Below are positions 8,403 to 20,132 of a DNA stretch of 64,000 nt, one piece after another; position 1 is the first letter of the stretch; each line of letters begins with the position of its first letter. Made by a program: the position numbers and the translations under genes. The DNA is from Acinetobacter pittii (GTDB taxonomy: Bacteria > Pseudomonadota > Gammaproteobacteria > Pseudomonadales > Moraxellaceae). The stretch is taken from assembly GCF_034067285.1 (NCBI RefSeq), contig NZ_CP139286.1, positions 744,001 to 808,000 on the forward strand, written 5' to 3'. The notes below the pieces were generated by a model, which made no database searches, was not told where the DNA came from, and worked only from the letters and a program-made list of their open reading frames with translations.

Positions 8403-9677
8403 TTAACGTTTGATGTTGCGTTGAGTCTCACCAGTATAAAGCTGACGAGGACGACCGATTTTGTAAGGACCGCTGTGCATTTCTAACCAGTGGCTGATCC
8501 AACCAACTGTACGTGCAAGAGCGAAGATTACAGTAAACATTTCTGTTGGGATACCAATCGCTTTAAGGATGATACCTGAGTAGAAGTCTACGTTAGGGTA
8601 AAGTTTACGCTCAACAAAGTACGGGTCGTTCAATGCGATACGCTCAAGTTCCATAGCAAGTGCTAATTGAGGATCGTTGATACCTAAAGCTTCAAGAACT
8701 TCGTCACAAGTTTGCTTCATCACTTTAGCGCGTGGATCGAAGTTTTTGTAAACGCGGTGACCGAAGCCCATAAGTTTAACTTCTTTGCGTTTAACTTTTT
8801 CCATGAACTCAGCAACGTTTTCAACGCTACCGATTTCATCAAGCATTTTAAGAACTGCTTCGTTTGCGCCACCGTGAGCAGGTCCCCAAAGTGCAGAGAT
8901 ACCCGCAGAGATACATGCATACGGGTTTGCACCAGTAGAACCAGCAAGACGTACTGTAGATGTAGAAGCATTTTGCTCATGGTCAGCATGAAGCGTGAAA
9001 ATACGATCCATTGCGCGAGCAAGAACAGGATTTACTTTGTAATCACGGTCAGCAGGAGTTGCAAACATCATGTGCAAGAAGTTTTCCGCATAACTTAAAT
9101 CGTTACGTGGATAGATGAATGGTTGACCTACTGTGTATTTGTAACTCCAAGCAGCAAGTGTTGGAATTTTTGCAATTAAACGAATTGCAGTAATTTCACG
9201 GTGGTTGATATCTTCAATATCTAGGTTGTTGTGATAGAACGCAGATAATGCACCTACAACACCTACCATGATCGCCATTGGGTGAGCGTCACGACGGAAA
9301 CCATTGAAGAAACGGCTAACTTGATCATGAACCATAGTATGAGCACGAACTTTCGTATCAAACTCAACTTTTTGTTCAGCAGTTGGGAGCTCGCCATTTA
9401 ATAATAAATAACAAGTTTCAAGATAGTCTGCTTGAGTTGCTAACTGGTCAATTGGGTAACCGCGGTGTAATAAAATACCTTTGTCACCATCAATGAAAGT
9501 AATTTTAGATTCGCATGCGGCTGTCGCCATAAAACCAGGATCGAAAGTAAAATGACCTTCTTTCAGTATGCTGCTGACATCAATTACATCTGGACCTAAA
9601 GTGCCACTGTAGATTGGTAAACCAATTTCTTTGCCATCAAGATGTAATACGGCTTTTTTGCCATTTGCTTCAGACAT
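8403..9677 (-). CDS. gltA: Citrate synthase
   Basis: The enzyme condenses oxaloacetate and acetyl-CoA to citrate, the entry step of the TCA cycle. The 424-residue length is that of the large, type I hexameric enzyme of Gram-negative bacteria. Visible residues include [10 protein letters not shown] near residue 70, [14 protein letters not shown] (conserved His), [15 protein letters not shown] with the catalytic His, [14 protein letters not shown], and the catalytic Asp region NVDFYSGI. The ribosome site AGGAG lies 8 bases before the ATG. It is transcribed away from sdhCDAB across a long AT-rich gap. Confidence 0.97.
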   Translation of the reverse strand: MSEANGKKAVLHLDGKEIGLPIYSGTLGPDVIDVSSILKEGHFTFDPGFMATAACESKITFIDGDKGILLHRGYPIDQLATQADYLETCYLLLNGELPTAEQKVEFDTKVRAHTMVHDQVSRFFNGFRRDAHPMAIMVGVVGALSAFYHNNLDIEDINHREITAIRLIAKIPTLAAWSYKYTVGQPFIYPRNDLSYAENFLHMMFATPADRDYKVNPVLARAMDRIFTLHADHEQNASTSTVRLAGSTGANPYACISAGISALWGPAHGGANEAVLKMLDEIGSVENVAEFMEKVKRKEVKLMGFGHRVYKNFDPRAKVMKQTCDEVLEALGINDPQLALAMELERIALNDPYFVERKLYPNVDFYSGIILKAIGIPTEMFTVIFALARTVGWISHWLEMHSGPYKIGRPRQLYTGETQRNIKR

Positions 9678-9814
9678 TCAATAGATCTCCTGTCCTGGTG
9701 AATGTTGATCTGACTCGAAATCCTAATGTTCTCATGTGCGAATCAGACGGTGTCAAAATTTGCTATAAGATTAGTGAGTACTGAAATTTTGTCAATTATA
9801 CTTATGGATAAAAA

Positions 9815-9928
9815 ATGACGTTCCCACAGAGAGTTAGTCATCAAGACCCGAGCAAAAAAGTCAGTAAAATCACTGCATCGGGATGGTATAATAAGTCAAT
9901 TCAACAGGAACGTGCAGAAAAAAAATGA
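9815..9928 (+). CDS. Possible 37-residue small protein in the gltA-sdhC gap
   Basis: An ATG-initiated ORF of 37 codons ends in TGA at 9926-9928. The product is basic, with segments such as RVSHQDPSKKVSK and SGWYNKSIQQERAEKK. The patch is clearly richer in G and C than the flanking DNA, which is what a short conserved gene in an AT-rich spacer would look like. The only ribosome-site candidate is GGA about 7 bases upstream. I do not recognise the product. Confidence 0.3.
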   Translation: MTFPQRVSHQDPSKKVSKITASGWYNKSIQQERAEKK

Positions 9929-10486
9929 AGGGTGAGTACAATTGTAAGCAAATTTTTAAATTGAAATTCAAAATAATAAGACGGTAGAAAATGCCAATCT
10001 AATTAAAAAAATCATAAAACTCATGATGTAATTTAAAATTACTAATCAAAAAACAATGTATTTTTATTTAGTTGTAACAAAGAATATTGTTCTTTTTTTA
10101 AGTTTAATTGTATAAAAAATAGCTTATCAGACGTGATTGAAATAATAAGAAATTTTTTAAAATAGATTTAACTTTTTAAAAGTAGTGCAGATTATCTAAT
10201 ATGTATTTGAATATAAGTAGTTTCACTTATTTGAATTGTGGCCTGATTACAAAATATGAGGTATTGCCATCATTTTTCTATTTATATGAGGAATTTATAA
10301 CTTTATCTTTAGTCTAAAATAGACTTATTTAAAAGAAATTTCAGAAAAAATGAAATTAAATAAAAAGTTATTTTAAACAATGACATGATGTGTAGGGACT
10401 TCTTCTTTTTATAGGAGTAGTGAAGGAATATTGTTATGAATGATTCTTATTTAATGATTTTTTGCTGAAAAGGCAAAGTGGATCGT

Positions 10487-10515
10487 TTGTATTTTGATAC
10501 TTCGCGTTTTATAAT
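10487..10515 (+). promoter_or_regulatory. Sigma-70 promoter of the sdh operon
   Basis: TTGTAT at 10487-10492, a 17-base spacer, then a perfect TATAAT at 10510-10515. The predicted transcript starts at about 10522, so its leader includes the hairpin at 10532-10558 and about 95 bases before the sdhC ATG. Confidence 0.7.
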
Positions 10516-10531
10516 TCAGTGTCGTTTATAG

Positions 10532-10558
10532 GTTAGGCATGAGCTGTGCTTGCCTAAC
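10532..10558 (+). promoter_or_regulatory. Hairpin at the 5' end of the sdhC leader
   Basis: GTTAGGCA (10532-10539) pairs with TGCCTAAC (10551-10558). The 11-base interior can add AGC with GCT around a three-base loop. It lies about ten bases after the predicted transcription start and is not followed by a T-run, so it may stabilise or regulate the mRNA instead of ending it. Confidence 0.5.
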
Positions 10559-10617
10559 AATGCCAGCTTTCCTTGGAATTAATTCAACAAACTCCGGTCG
10601 GAGTTTCTACCTACAGG

Positions 10618-11019
10618 ATGCCCGCTGTGAAAAGCAACAGACCTGTCAATTTGTCCATGGGTCAGGTGTTAGCGGTAAATTTACGCTCACCCGTGGCTAT
10701 TGCATCAATTTTACACCGTTTATCAGGTGTCATCGTTTTCTTATTAGTACCAGTTCTCTTATGGATTCTAGATAAATCATTATCTTCACCAGAAGGATTT
10801 GACTACGTTAAAAATGTCGTTTTTGGAAATATCCTTGTACGTTTTGTTGTTTGGGTATTTGCAGCCGGCTTGATATTCCACTTTATTGCTGGAGTTAAGC
10901 ACTTACTTGCAGATTTAGGTTTTGCTGAAGAACTGCAAAGTGGTCGTATTGCAGCGACAATTTCATTGATCTTATCTGTGGTAGCCATTATCGCAGCCTT
11001 TGTATGGATTATGTTCTAA
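10618..11019 (+). CDS. sdhC: Succinate dehydrogenase cytochrome b556 subunit
   Basis: SdhC is one of two membrane anchors of complex II and holds heme b and the quinone site with SdhD. The product of about 133 residues starts MPAVKSNRPVNLSM. The RPVNL element, followed by SPVAIASILHRLSGV with its conserved Ser, His and Arg, closely follows E. coli SdhC. Three membrane helices are visible (about 30-50, 70-95 and 110-132). I chose the ATG at 10618 because the RPVNL motif then sits at the usual distance from the N-terminus. A TTG 45 bases upstream is in frame but lacks a ribosome site. The stop overlaps the sdhD start (TAATG). Confidence 0.93.
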   Translation: MPAVKSNRPVNLSMGQVLAVNLRSPVAIASILHRLSGVIVFLLVPVLLWILDKSLSSPEGFDYVKNVVFGNILVRFVVWVFAAGLIFHFIAGVKHLLADLGFAEELQSGRIAATISLILSVVAIIAAFVWIMF

Positions 11020-11384
11020 TGAAAAGTGCTACAGGTTTAACTGGTTCAGGTTCTCGTGATTGGTTTATCCAGCGTGTAAGTGCGGTTGTATTAGCGGCTT
11101 ATACTGTTGTTCTTTTTGGTTGGATTCTCTGCAAAGGCGGATTTGACTATCAACAGTGGGCTGGCTTCATGATGACATTACCAATGAAGATTTTTTCTTT
11201 ATTGGCAATTTTATCGCTTATCGCACACGCATGGATTGGTATGTGGCAAGTTTTCACTGACTATGTCACTACACGTCAAATGGGTCCTTCAGCGAAAGGT
11301 TTACGCCTTGTACTGACGACGGCTGTCATTATTGCAGTGTTTGTGTACGCAATCTGGGGTATCCAGATTTTCTGGGCGAATTGA
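11019..11384 (+). CDS. sdhD: Succinate dehydrogenase hydrophobic membrane anchor
   Basis: SdhD is the second membrane anchor of succinate dehydrogenase. The protein of about 121 residues starts MKSATGLTGSGSRDWFIQRVSAVVL. It contains three membrane helices and the AHAWIGMWQVFTDYV segment, whose His corresponds to the heme ligand region and whose D-Y is part of the quinone site in the family. I chose the ATG at 11019, which overlaps the sdhC stop codon. An in-frame ATG five codons upstream lies within sdhC and would add an atypical extension. sdhA follows 12 bases later. Confidence 0.92.
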   Translation: MKSATGLTGSGSRDWFIQRVSAVVLAAYTVVLFGWILCKGGFDYQQWAGFMMTLPMKIFSLLAILSLIAHAWIGMWQVFTDYVTTRQMGPSAKGLRLVLTTAVIIAVFVYAIWGIQIFWAN

Positions 11385-11396
11385 TAGGAAGATATC

Positions 11397-13232
11397 ATGG
11401 GCGCGATAACCCCTAAAGAAGATTATTCAAATATTCAAAACCTCACTTTCGATGCAGTTATCGTTGGTGGTGGTGGTTCTGGTATGCGTGCATCTTACCA
11501 ACTCGCTCAAGCGGGTTTGAAGGTTGCAGTGCTCACTAAAGTTTTCCCGACACGTTCGCACACAGTAGCCGCTCAAGGTGGTATCGGTGCGTCGTTAGGT
11601 AACATGCAAGAAGATAACTGGCATTTCCACTTTTACGATACAGTAAAAGGTTCTGACTGGTTAGGTGACCAAGACGCCATTGAATTTATGTGTCGTGAAG
11701 CACCAAAAGTTGTGTATGAACTTGAACACATGGGTATGCCTTTTGACCGTAACGCTGATGGTACAATTTACCAACGTCCGTTCGGTGGTCACTCTGCTAA
11801 CTATGGTGATAAACCAGTTCCACGTGCTTGTGCTGCAGCAGACCGTACAGGTCATGCGTTATTGCACACGCTTTATCAAAGCAACGTGAAAATGGGTACT
11901 CAGTTCTTCGTTGAATGGATCGCTCTTGATTTGATCCGTAACGAAGCAGGTGATGTTCTTGGTGTAACAGCGATTGACCAAGAAACTGGTAACATCGCAG
12001 TATTCCAAGCAAAAGCGACATTATTTGCGACTGGTGGTGCTGGTCGTGTTTACCGTGCATCAACAAATGCTTATATCAATACTGGTGACGGTCTTGGTAT
12101 GGCTGCTCGTGCAGGTATTCCATTACAAGATATGGAATTCTGGCAATTCCACCCAACAGGTGTTGCGGGCGCTGGTGTATTGTTGACTGAAGGTTGTCGT
12201 GGTGAAGGTGCGATCCTTCGTAATAAAGACGGCGAACCGTTCATGGAACGTTATGCACCGACTTTAAAAGACTTGGCTCCACGTGACTTCGTATCACGCT
12301 CTATGGACCAAGAAATTAAAGAAGGTCGTGGTTGTGGTCCAAAAGGTGATTATATCTTACTTGATATGACTCACTTGGGTGCTGATACAATCATGAAGCG
12401 TTTACCATCTGTATTTGAGATTGGTAAAAAATTCGCGAACGTTGATATCACTAAAGAACCAATTCCTGTAGTACCAACAATCCATTATCAAATGGGTGGT
12501 ATTCCTACGAATATGCATGGTCAAGTGTGCTTACCTGAAGCAGGTACAGACAATTACACTAAACCTGTAAAAGGTTTCTATGCAATTGGTGAATGTTCTT
12601 GTGTATCAGTACATGGTGCAAACCGTTTAGGTACTAACTCACTTCTTGACTTGGTTGTATTTGGTAAAGCTGCTGGTGAGCACATTATCGACTACGTAAC
12701 TAAGCATCATGGTGATGAATATGCACCGCTTCCAACAAACGTATTAGAGCAAACATTAGATCGCGTACGTAAATTGGATGAGTCAACTTCTGGTGAAAAT
12801 GCTCAAGAAGTTGCTGATGCAATTCGTGATATCGTTCAAGACCATGCTGGTGTATTCCGTACTCAAGCTTTGCTTGATAAAGGTGTAAAAGAGATCCTTG
12901 CTCTTGAGCCACGTGTACGTAATATTCACTTGAAAGATAAATCTAAAGTATTTAACACTGCACGTGTTGAAGCGCTTGAAGTTGAAAACTTATATGAAGT
13001 TGCAAAAGCGACATTAATTTCAGCTGCTGCGCGTAAAGAATGTCGTGGTGCGCATACGGTAGTTGATTATGAATTACCAGCTGATCACCCAACTTATTCA
13101 TACGGTCGCCGTGATGATGAGTGGATGAAGCATACTTTATGGTATTCATCAGACAACCGTTTGGAATATAAGCCAGTGCGCTTCAAACCGTTGACTGTTG
13201 ATGCAATTCCACCAGCACCACGTACATTCTAA
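11397..13232 (+). CDS. sdhA: Succinate dehydrogenase flavoprotein subunit
   Basis: SdhA oxidises succinate to fumarate and passes electrons to SdhB. The 611-residue sequence has the FAD-binding GGGGSGMRASYQLAQAG near residue 24, and RSHTVAAQGG near residue 53, whose His carries covalent FAD. Also present are FHPTGVAGAGVLLTEGCRGEG, with substrate-binding residues, PRDFVSRSMD with the catalytic Arg region, and HGANRLGTNSLLDLVVFG near the FAD adenine site. Length and motifs are typical. It lies 12 bases after sdhD and 14 before sdhB. Confidence 0.98.
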   Translation: MGAITPKEDYSNIQNLTFDAVIVGGGGSGMRASYQLAQAGLKVAVLTKVFPTRSHTVAAQGGIGASLGNMQEDNWHFHFYDTVKGSDWLGDQDAIEFMCREAPKVVYELEHMGMPFDRNADGTIYQRPFGGHSANYGDKPVPRACAAADRTGHALLHTLYQSNVKMGTQFFVEWIALDLIRNEAGDVLGVTAIDQETGNIAVFQAKATLFATGGAGRVYRASTNAYINTGDGLGMAARAGIPLQDMEFWQFHPTGVAGAGVLLTEGCRGEGAILRNKDGEPFMERYAPTLKDLAPRDFVSRSMDQEIKEGRGCGPKGDYILLDMTHLGADTIMKRLPSVFEIGKKFANVDITKEPIPVVPTIHYQMGGIPTNMHGQVCLPEAGTDNYTKPVKGFYAIGECSCVSVHGANRLGTNSLLDLVVFGKAAGEHIIDYVTKHHGDEYAPLPTNVLEQTLDRVRKLDESTSGENAQEVADAIRDIVQDHAGVFRTQALLDKGVKEILALEPRVRNIHLKDKSKVFNTARVEALEVENLYEVAKATLISAAARKECRGAHTVVDYELPADHPTYSYGRRDDEWMKHTLWYSSDNRLEYKPVRFKPLTVDAIPPAPRTF

Positions 13233-13246
13233 TCGGGAGTATAAAG

Positions 13247-13957
13247 ATGAGTAGAGGTACTCGTACATTCGAAATCTACCGCTATGATCCTGATAAGGAT
13301 AAAGCGCCGTACATGCAAACTTTCAAGCTTGAATTGACTGATAAGCACCGTATGTTGCTTGATGCATTACTTGCATTGAAAGTTCAAGACGAAACATTAA
13401 CATTCCGTCGTTCTTGCCGTGAAGGTATTTGTGGTTCGGATGGTGTGAATATTAATGGTAAAAATGGTTTGGCTTGTTTATGGAATTTAAACGACTTACC
13501 TGAGAAAATTGTAATTCGTCCATTACCAGGTTTGCCGGTTATTAAAGATTTGGTTGTTGATATGAACCAATTCTATGATCAATATGACAAAATTCAGCCA
13601 TTCTTGATCAATAACCAGCCAGCTCCACCTAAAGAGCGTTTACAGTCTCCTGAAGAGCGTGAACACTTAAATGGTCTGTATGAGTGTATTCTTTGTGCAT
13701 GTTGTTCAACTTCATGCCCATCATTCTGGTGGAACCCTGATAAATTCTTGGGTCCTTCAGCGTTGTTGAATGCATACCGTTTTATTATCGACTCTCGTGA
13801 TACTGCTACTGCAGACCGTTTAGCTCGTCTTGACGATCCGTTCAGTTTGTTCCGTTGTAAAGGTATTATGAATTGTGTGTCAGTATGTCCTAAAGGTCTA
13901 AACCCTACAAAAGCAATCGGTCACATCCGTAATATGCTATTAGATCAAGCGGGTTAA
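13247..13957 (+). CDS. sdhB: Succinate dehydrogenase iron-sulfur subunit
   Basis: SdhB carries electrons from the flavoprotein to quinone. The 236-residue protein has the plant-type [2Fe-2S] motif SCREGICGSDG with a downstream cysteine (GLACLW). It then has the ferredoxin-like pattern CILCACCSTSCPSFWW and CKGIMNCVSVCPKGLNP for the [4Fe-4S] and [3Fe-4S] clusters. It is the last gene of the sdh unit; a terminator follows at 13972-13998, so sucA has its own leader. Confidence 0.98.
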   Translation: MSRGTRTFEIYRYDPDKDKAPYMQTFKLELTDKHRMLLDALLALKVQDETLTFRRSCREGICGSDGVNINGKNGLACLWNLNDLPEKIVIRPLPGLPVIKDLVVDMNQFYDQYDKIQPFLINNQPAPPKERLQSPEEREHLNGLYECILCACCSTSCPSFWWNPDKFLGPSALLNAYRFIIDSRDTATADRLARLDDPFSLFRCKGIMNCVSVCPKGLNPTKAIGHIRNMLLDQAG

Positions 13958-13971
13958 TTCTGCACAAATGG

Positions 13972-13998
13972 AAAACGCGCATCCTTGATGTGCGTTTT
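13972..13998 (+). terminator. Terminator after sdhB
   Basis: A stem of about 12 bp with one G-U pair (13972-13983 with 13987-13998) and a 3-nt loop runs into a long T-tract continuing to 14003, 14 bases after the sdhB stop. Confidence 0.85.
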
Positions 13999-14526
13999 TT
14001 TTTAATTTTATAATGTAAACTTTAGACTTTGGTCGAAAAGAGCGAGGTTTTTATATATTGCACCATATATTAAAAGATAAAATCGCTTATGTATTTCGCC
14101 AATTTATAGGTGGTATGTGTCAAAAAAATCAATCGTTGTTTAAGAACATGATACGATTTGCCACAAAGTTATAGGTGAAAAAAGCGTATACTAGTAGAAT
14201 TAATTTAAGTAGCACGATCTTAGATCTGTGCTTAATTTTTATGGTTAAAGTCATTTTAGAAAAGTTAATTTTAAAGTTAATTTTTCTAAAAAGATTTGCA
14301 AAAAATTGCTCGGTTTTAATCGAGTATAAGGTGAGTGATGATGCCATTGAGGGCGTTGTGATTCATTAATTACCTATGGAGTTTTCTCTCTAGGTAGTAT
14401 GACGCCCCATGGTCTTAAAGACCTGTTGGGTAAGTAATGCCTTTTTTACCAATTTGGCATTATGCATCATGGGTATGCTTAAAAGGCAGCCTGTAATATT
14501 TTTTGCAATAGGAAATGGGTCCACAA
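13999..14526 (+). other. sdhB-sucA intergenic region and sucA leader
   Basis: About 0.5 kb with no recognised gene. Two direct copies of AAGTTAATTTT lie inside a TTTTAGAAAA / TTTTCTAAAA inverted repeat (14254-14263 with 14282-14291). Closer to sucA there are several self-complementary elements: GGTCTTAAAGACC (14411-14423) and AATGCC/GGCATT (14436-14441 with 14456-14461). Together these suggest a structured sucA leader. I see no confident promoter hexamers. Confidence 0.4.
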
Positions 14527-17367
14527 ATGCAAGAAGTTGCTGACGCATTGCGTCTTGACACTGAACTTTCCGCTGATAGTGCAGCGTATATTGAAGAACT
14601 TTACGAGCAGTACCTGACTTCCCCAACCTCTGTAGCTGAGGACTGGCGCCAATATTTCGATAAATATCCAAAGGGTGACCAACCACACAGCGCTGTGCGT
14701 GAGCAATTCCTATTACTAGGACGTAATGCTAATCGTGTTCAACCTGTTGTACAAAGTACGGTAAGTACTGAGCATGAGCGTCGTCAAATTGGCGTTTTAC
14801 AACTTATTGCTGCTTATCGTAATCGCGGACATCAAAAAGCTAAATTAGATCCATTAGGTCTTGCTAAGCGTGAAGAGATTCCAGATTTAGATCTTTCAGC
14901 TCACGGTTTAACCAAATCAGATTTAGACACTGTATTCAATACTGGCAATCTTGAAATCGGCAAAAGTGAAGCAACGCTTGCTGAAATGATTGAAGCAATG
15001 GAGGCAATCTATTGTGGTTCAATCGGTGTTGAATACATGCATATCGTGGACACAAAAGAAAAGCGTTGGATTCAACAGCGTCTTGAAAGTGCTCGTGGTA
15101 AATTCAATTACACAAATGATCAAAAGAAAGGCTTCTTAGAGCGTTTAACTGCTGCAGAAGGTCTTGAAAAATATCTTGGTAATAAATACGTCGGTGCTAA
15201 ACGCTTTGGTGTTGAAGGCGGCGAATCTTTTATTCCTATGGTAAACGAGATTATCCAGCGTGCTGGTGCTGTAGGTTGTAAAGAAGTTGTTATTGGTATG
15301 CCACACCGTGGCCGCTTAAACCTTCTTGTGAATATTATGGGTAAAAACCCTGCGGACTTATTTGGTGAGTTCGAAGGTAAATCAATTCATAAAAAAGGTT
15401 CTGGCGACGTTAAATACCACCAAGGTTTCTCAAGTAATGTAATGACTCCAGGTGGCGAAGTTCACTTGGCATTGGCATTTAACCCATCTCACTTGGAAAT
15501 TGTTGGGCCTGTAGTTGAAGGTTCTGTACGTGCACGTCAAGTACGTCGTAGAGACATTGGCGGTGATGACGTTTTACCAGTGATTGTTCATGGTGATGCG
15601 GCATTTGCAGGTCAAGGCGTGAACATGGAAACCTTCCAAATGTCACAAACTCGTGGCTATACGGTTGGTGGTACAGTTCATATTATTGTGAACAACCAAG
15701 TAGGTTTCACAACTTCTGATCCTCGTGATGCACGTTCTACAGAATACTGTACAGACGTTGCTAAAATGATTCAGGCACCAATTTTCCATGTAAATGGTGA
15801 TGATCCTGAAGCTGTTATCTTTGCTACTCAATTAGCACATGATTTCCGTCACGAATTCCGTAAAGATGTTGTTATCGATTTGTTCTGTTATCGCCGTCGT
15901 GGCCATAACGAAGCAGATGAGCCATCTGGTACACAACCATTGATGTATCAAGTAATTGCTAAGAAGGCAACTACTCGTACACTTTATGCTGATCAACTTG
16001 TTCAACAAAAAGTAATTGATCGTGCTGAAGCAGACCAAATGGTTGAAGATTATCGTTCTGATTTAGAAGCGGGTAATCATGTAGCAAATGCATTAATTCT
16101 TGAACCAAATACCAAAATGTTTGTAGATTGGACTCCATATTTGGGCCATGACTACACAGACGATTGGGATACTTCATTTGACTTAAATCGCTTAAAAGAA
16201 TTAGGCGAGGGCATGAGCAAACTTCCTGAAGGGTTTGTAATGCAGCGTCAGGTTCAAAAAGTAATTGAAGATCGCGTAAAAATGCAAACTGGTGAAACTC
16301 CTTTAAACTGGGGTGCAGCAGAAACTTTAGCTTATGCAACTTTACTAGATGAAGACTATCTAGTTCGTATTACTGGTGAAGACGTGGGTCGTGGTACCTT
16401 CTCACACCGTCATGCGAAATTGCATAACCAAGCTGACGGTTCAACTTACATTCCTCTTTGTCATGTTAAAGAGAACCAACCACGTTTTGCAATTTACGAT
16501 TCTTTATTGTCTGAAGAAGCTGTTCTTGCTTTCGAATATGGTTATGCAACTACAATTCCTAAGAGCTTAATTATTTGGGAAGCACAATTTGGTGACTTCG
16601 TAAACTGTGCTCAGGTTGTAATTGACCAGTTCATTGCTTCTGGTGAGACTAAGTGGGAGCGTGTTTGTGGTTTAACAATGTTGTTACCACACGGTTTCGA
16701 AGGTCAAGGTCCAGAACACTCATCAGCTCGTTTAGAACGTTTCTTACAGTTATGTGCTGAAGATAATATGCAAGTGATCACTCCAACGACACCTGCACAG
16801 ATTTTCCACGCATTACGTCGTCAAGCTGTACGCCCAATTCGTAAGCCATTGATTGTAATGTCACCAAAATCTTTACTTCGTCATAAACTTGCGACTTCTA
16901 CTTTAGAAGAGCTTGCAAATGGTTCATTCCAAACTGTAATTGACGAAATCGATCAAATTAATAAGTCAGATGTAACTCGTCTTGTACTTTGTGGCGGTAA
17001 AGTTTATTACGACTTACTCGAAAAACGTCGTGAACAAAACTTAACTAATGTCGCAATTGTACGTATTGAACAGTTGTATCCATATCCAGAGCAACGTCTT
17101 GCAGAAATCTTGGCTGCATATCCAAACGTGAAAGAACTTGTTTGGGCACAAGAAGAGCCGAAGAACCAAGGCGCATGGTTATTTATTGCACCTCGTTTAT
17201 ATGACGATATCTTAAAGTCTGGCAAACAAATCCGTATCAGTTTTGCAGGTCGTGAAGCTTCTGCTGCACCAGCTTGTGGCTCACCGTACTTGCATGCAAA
17301 ACAACAAGCTCAGCTAATTAATGATGCATTGGCAATCGAAGCTGAACAATCAGGAGATTCTCAATAA
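14527..17367 (+). CDS. sucA: 2-oxoglutarate dehydrogenase E1 component
   Basis: The thiamine-diphosphate enzyme decarboxylates 2-oxoglutarate in the TCA cycle and passes succinyl to SucB. The product of about 946 residues has the N-terminal [19 protein letters not shown], the [19 protein letters not shown] region, and [20 protein letters not shown]. It also has the ThDP-binding GDAAFAGQG with downstream NNQVGFTTS, and C-terminal transketolase-like motifs such as [20 protein letters not shown] chose the ATG at 14527. An ATG four codons upstream overlaps AGGAA and leaves no room for a ribosome site. The stop overlaps the sucB start by one base. Confidence 0.96.
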   Translation: MQEVADALRLDTELSADSAAYIEELYEQYLTSPTSVAEDWRQYFDKYPKGDQPHSAVREQFLLLGRNANRVQPVVQSTVSTEHERRQIGVLQLIAAYRNRGHQKAKLDPLGLAKREEIPDLDLSAHGLTKSDLDTVFNTGNLEIGKSEATLAEMIEAMEAIYCGSIGVEYMHIVDTKEKRWIQQRLESARGKFNYTNDQKKGFLERLTAAEGLEKYLGNKYVGAKRFGVEGGESFIPMVNEIIQRAGAVGCKEVVIGMPHRGRLNLLVNIMGKNPADLFGEFEGKSIHKKGSGDVKYHQGFSSNVMTPGGEVHLALAFNPSHLEIVGPVVEGSVRARQVRRRDIGGDDVLPVIVHGDAAFAGQGVNMETFQMSQTRGYTVGGTVHIIVNNQVGFTTSDPRDARSTEYCTDVAKMIQAPIFHVNGDDPEAVIFATQLAHDFRHEFRKDVVIDLFCYRRRGHNEADEPSGTQPLMYQVIAKKATTRTLYADQLVQQKVIDRAEADQMVEDYRSDLEAGNHVANALILEPNTKMFVDWTPYLGHDYTDDWDTSFDLNRLKELGEGMSKLPEGFVMQRQVQKVIEDRVKMQTGETPLNWGAAETLAYATLLDEDYLVRITGEDVGRGTFSHRHAKLHNQADGSTYIPLCHVKENQPRFAIYDSLLSEEAVLAFEYGYATTIPKSLIIWEAQFGDFVNCAQVVIDQFIASGETKWERVCGLTMLLPHGFEGQGPEHSSARLERFLQLCAEDNMQVITPTTPAQIFHALRRQAVRPIRKPLIVMSPKSLLRHKLATSTLEELANGSFQTVIDEIDQINKSDVTRLVLCGGKVYYDLLEKRREQNLTNVAIVRIEQLYPYPEQRLAEILAAYPNVKELVWAQEEPKNQGAWLFIAPRLYDDILKSGKQIRISFAGREASAAPACGSPYLHAKQQAQLINDALAIEAEQSGDSQ

Positions 17368-18560
17368 TGGCAACCGAAATTAAAGCACCGGTATTCCCAG
17401 AGTCTGTTGCAGATGGAACCATCGCAACTTGGCATAAAAAGGTGGGTGAACCTGTATCACGTGACGAAGTGATCTGTGATATTGAAACCGACAAAGTTGT
17501 TTTAGAAGTTGTTGCTCCTGCTGATGGTAGCTTAGTTGCGATCATTAAAGATGAAGGCGATACAGTTCTTTCTGACGAAGTGATTGCTCAGTTTGAAGCT
17601 GGTGCTGGTGCAGCAGCGGCTGCTCCTGCAGTAGAGCAAGCGGCTGCTCAGACTCAAGCTGGTGCGGCTCCTGTTGTTGAGCGTACAGAAACTGTATCTG
17701 ACCAAGCTCCTGCAGTTCGTAAAGCGTTAACTGAATCTGGTATTGCTGCTGCTGACGTACAAGGTACTGGCCGTGGTGGTCGTATCACTAAAGAAGATGT
17801 GGCAAACCATCAAGCTAAACCAGCTGCTAACGTTACTCCGTTAAGCGTAGCTGTTGGTGAGCGTATCGAAAAACGTGTTCCAATGACTCGTTTACGTAAG
17901 CGTGTAGCTGAGCGTCTTCTTGCTGCTACTCAAGAAACAGCAATGTTAACTACATTCAACGAAGTTAACATGAAGCCAATCATGGAATTACGTAAGCAAT
18001 ATAAAGATGCGTTTGAAAAACGCCATGGTGCTCGTTTAGGCTTCATGTCATTCTTTGTTAAAGCTGCTACTGAAGCACTTAAACGCTACCCAGCGGTAAA
18101 TGCTTCAATTGATGGCGATGATATTGTTTATCACGGTTACTATGACATCGGTGTTGCAGTATCTTCTGATCGTGGTCTTGTTGTTCCAGTATTACGTGAT
18201 ACTGACCGTATGAGCTATGCAGAAGTTGAAGCAGGTATTGCTGCTTATGCTGGTAAAGCACGTGATGGTAAATTATCTATCGAAGAAATGACTGGTGGTA
18301 CTTTCACAATCACTAACGGTGGTACTTTCGGTTCATTACTTTCAACTCCAATTTTGAATCAGCCACAAACTGGTATCTTGGGTATGCACAAAATCCAAGA
18401 GCGTCCTATGGCTGTAAATGGTCAAGTTGAAATCTTGCCAATGATGTATTTAGCGCTTTCTTATGACCACCGTATGATCGATGGTAAAGAAGCTGTAGGT
18501 TTCTTGGTAGCAATCAAAGAATTGTTAGAAGAACCAGCTAAACTCATCCTTGATCTTTAA
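17367..18560 (+). CDS. sucB: Dihydrolipoyllysine succinyltransferase (E2 of 2-oxoglutarate dehydrogenase)
   Basis: SucB moves succinyl from SucA to CoA through a lipoyl arm. The 397-residue protein has a lipoyl domain (about residues 3-77) with the modified lysine in [10 protein letters not shown]. An Ala/Gln-rich linker is followed by a peripheral-subunit-binding domain (about 112-150, [10 protein letters not shown] and [11 protein letters not shown]). The C-terminal catalytic domain ends in [19 protein letters not shown], with the catalytic His and Asp. CAGGAG lies 10 bases before the ATG. LipB in this same window supplies octanoyl for its lipoylation. Confidence 0.97.
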   Translation: MATEIKAPVFPESVADGTIATWHKKVGEPVSRDEVICDIETDKVVLEVVAPADGSLVAIIKDEGDTVLSDEVIAQFEAGAGAAAAAPAVEQAAAQTQAGAAPVVERTETVSDQAPAVRKALTESGIAAADVQGTGRGGRITKEDVANHQAKPAANVTPLSVAVGERIEKRVPMTRLRKRVAERLLAATQETAMLTTFNEVNMKPIMELRKQYKDAFEKRHGARLGFMSFFVKAATEALKRYPAVNASIDGDDIVYHGYYDIGVAVSSDRGLVVPVLRDTDRMSYAEVEAGIAAYAGKARDGKLSIEEMTGGTFTITNGGTFGSLLSTPILNQPQTGILGMHKIQERPMAVNGQVEILPMMYLALSYDHRMIDGKEAVGFLVAIKELLEEPAKLILDL

Positions 18561-18578
18561 TTTCTTCGAATAATATTA

Positions 18579-18605
18579 CCGAGGTAGAGTGATCCTCTAT
18601 CTCGG
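18579..18605 (+). promoter_or_regulatory. Intercistronic hairpin between sucB and lpdA
   Basis: An 11-bp stem with one G-U pair (18579-18589 with 18595-18605) and a 5-nt loop ends five bases before the lpdA ribosome site (GGAG). It has no T-run, so it is more likely an mRNA processing, stability or translation element than a terminator. Confidence 0.5.
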
Positions 18606-18618
18606 ACCATGGAGATAA

Positions 18619-20055
<1,437 letters not shown>

Positions 20056-20058
20056 AAT

Positions 20059-20080
20059 AAAGAGCGGTTCTCCGCTCTTT
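20059..20080 (+). terminator. Terminator after lpdA
   Basis: A 9-bp perfect stem (20059-20067 with 20072-20080) with a 4-nt loop ends in five consecutive T, four bases after the lpdA stop. The separation from sucCD may be partial because the T-run is short. Confidence 0.75.
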
Positions 20081-20132
20081 TTCACATTCGATGGTGTGAT
20101 TAAAAAAGCATCAAGGTGAAAGACGTAGACAG

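Larger units (their letters stand above)
9678..10617. other. Long AT-rich divergent region gltA / sdhC
   Basis: About 0.94 kb without a recognised gene. It contains the gltA upstream region (a minus-strand TTGACA at about 9790-9795 is a possible -35, but no convincing -10 follows), a 37-codon ORF at 9815-9928 in a locally more GC-rich patch, and then about 550 bp of very AT-rich DNA with no visible order. Near the right end are the sdhC promoter (10487-10515) and a leader hairpin (10532-10558). Confidence 0.5.

Noticed and set aside
10573..10617. TTG start 15 codons before the chosen sdhC ATG
   Set aside because: No ribosome site, and the E. coli-like RPVNL N-terminus would be shifted too far from the start.
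14175..14369. 64-codon ORF in the sdhB-sucA gap, and its minus-strand counterpart
   Set aside because: Low-complexity, AT-rich, no ribosome site, no family resemblance.
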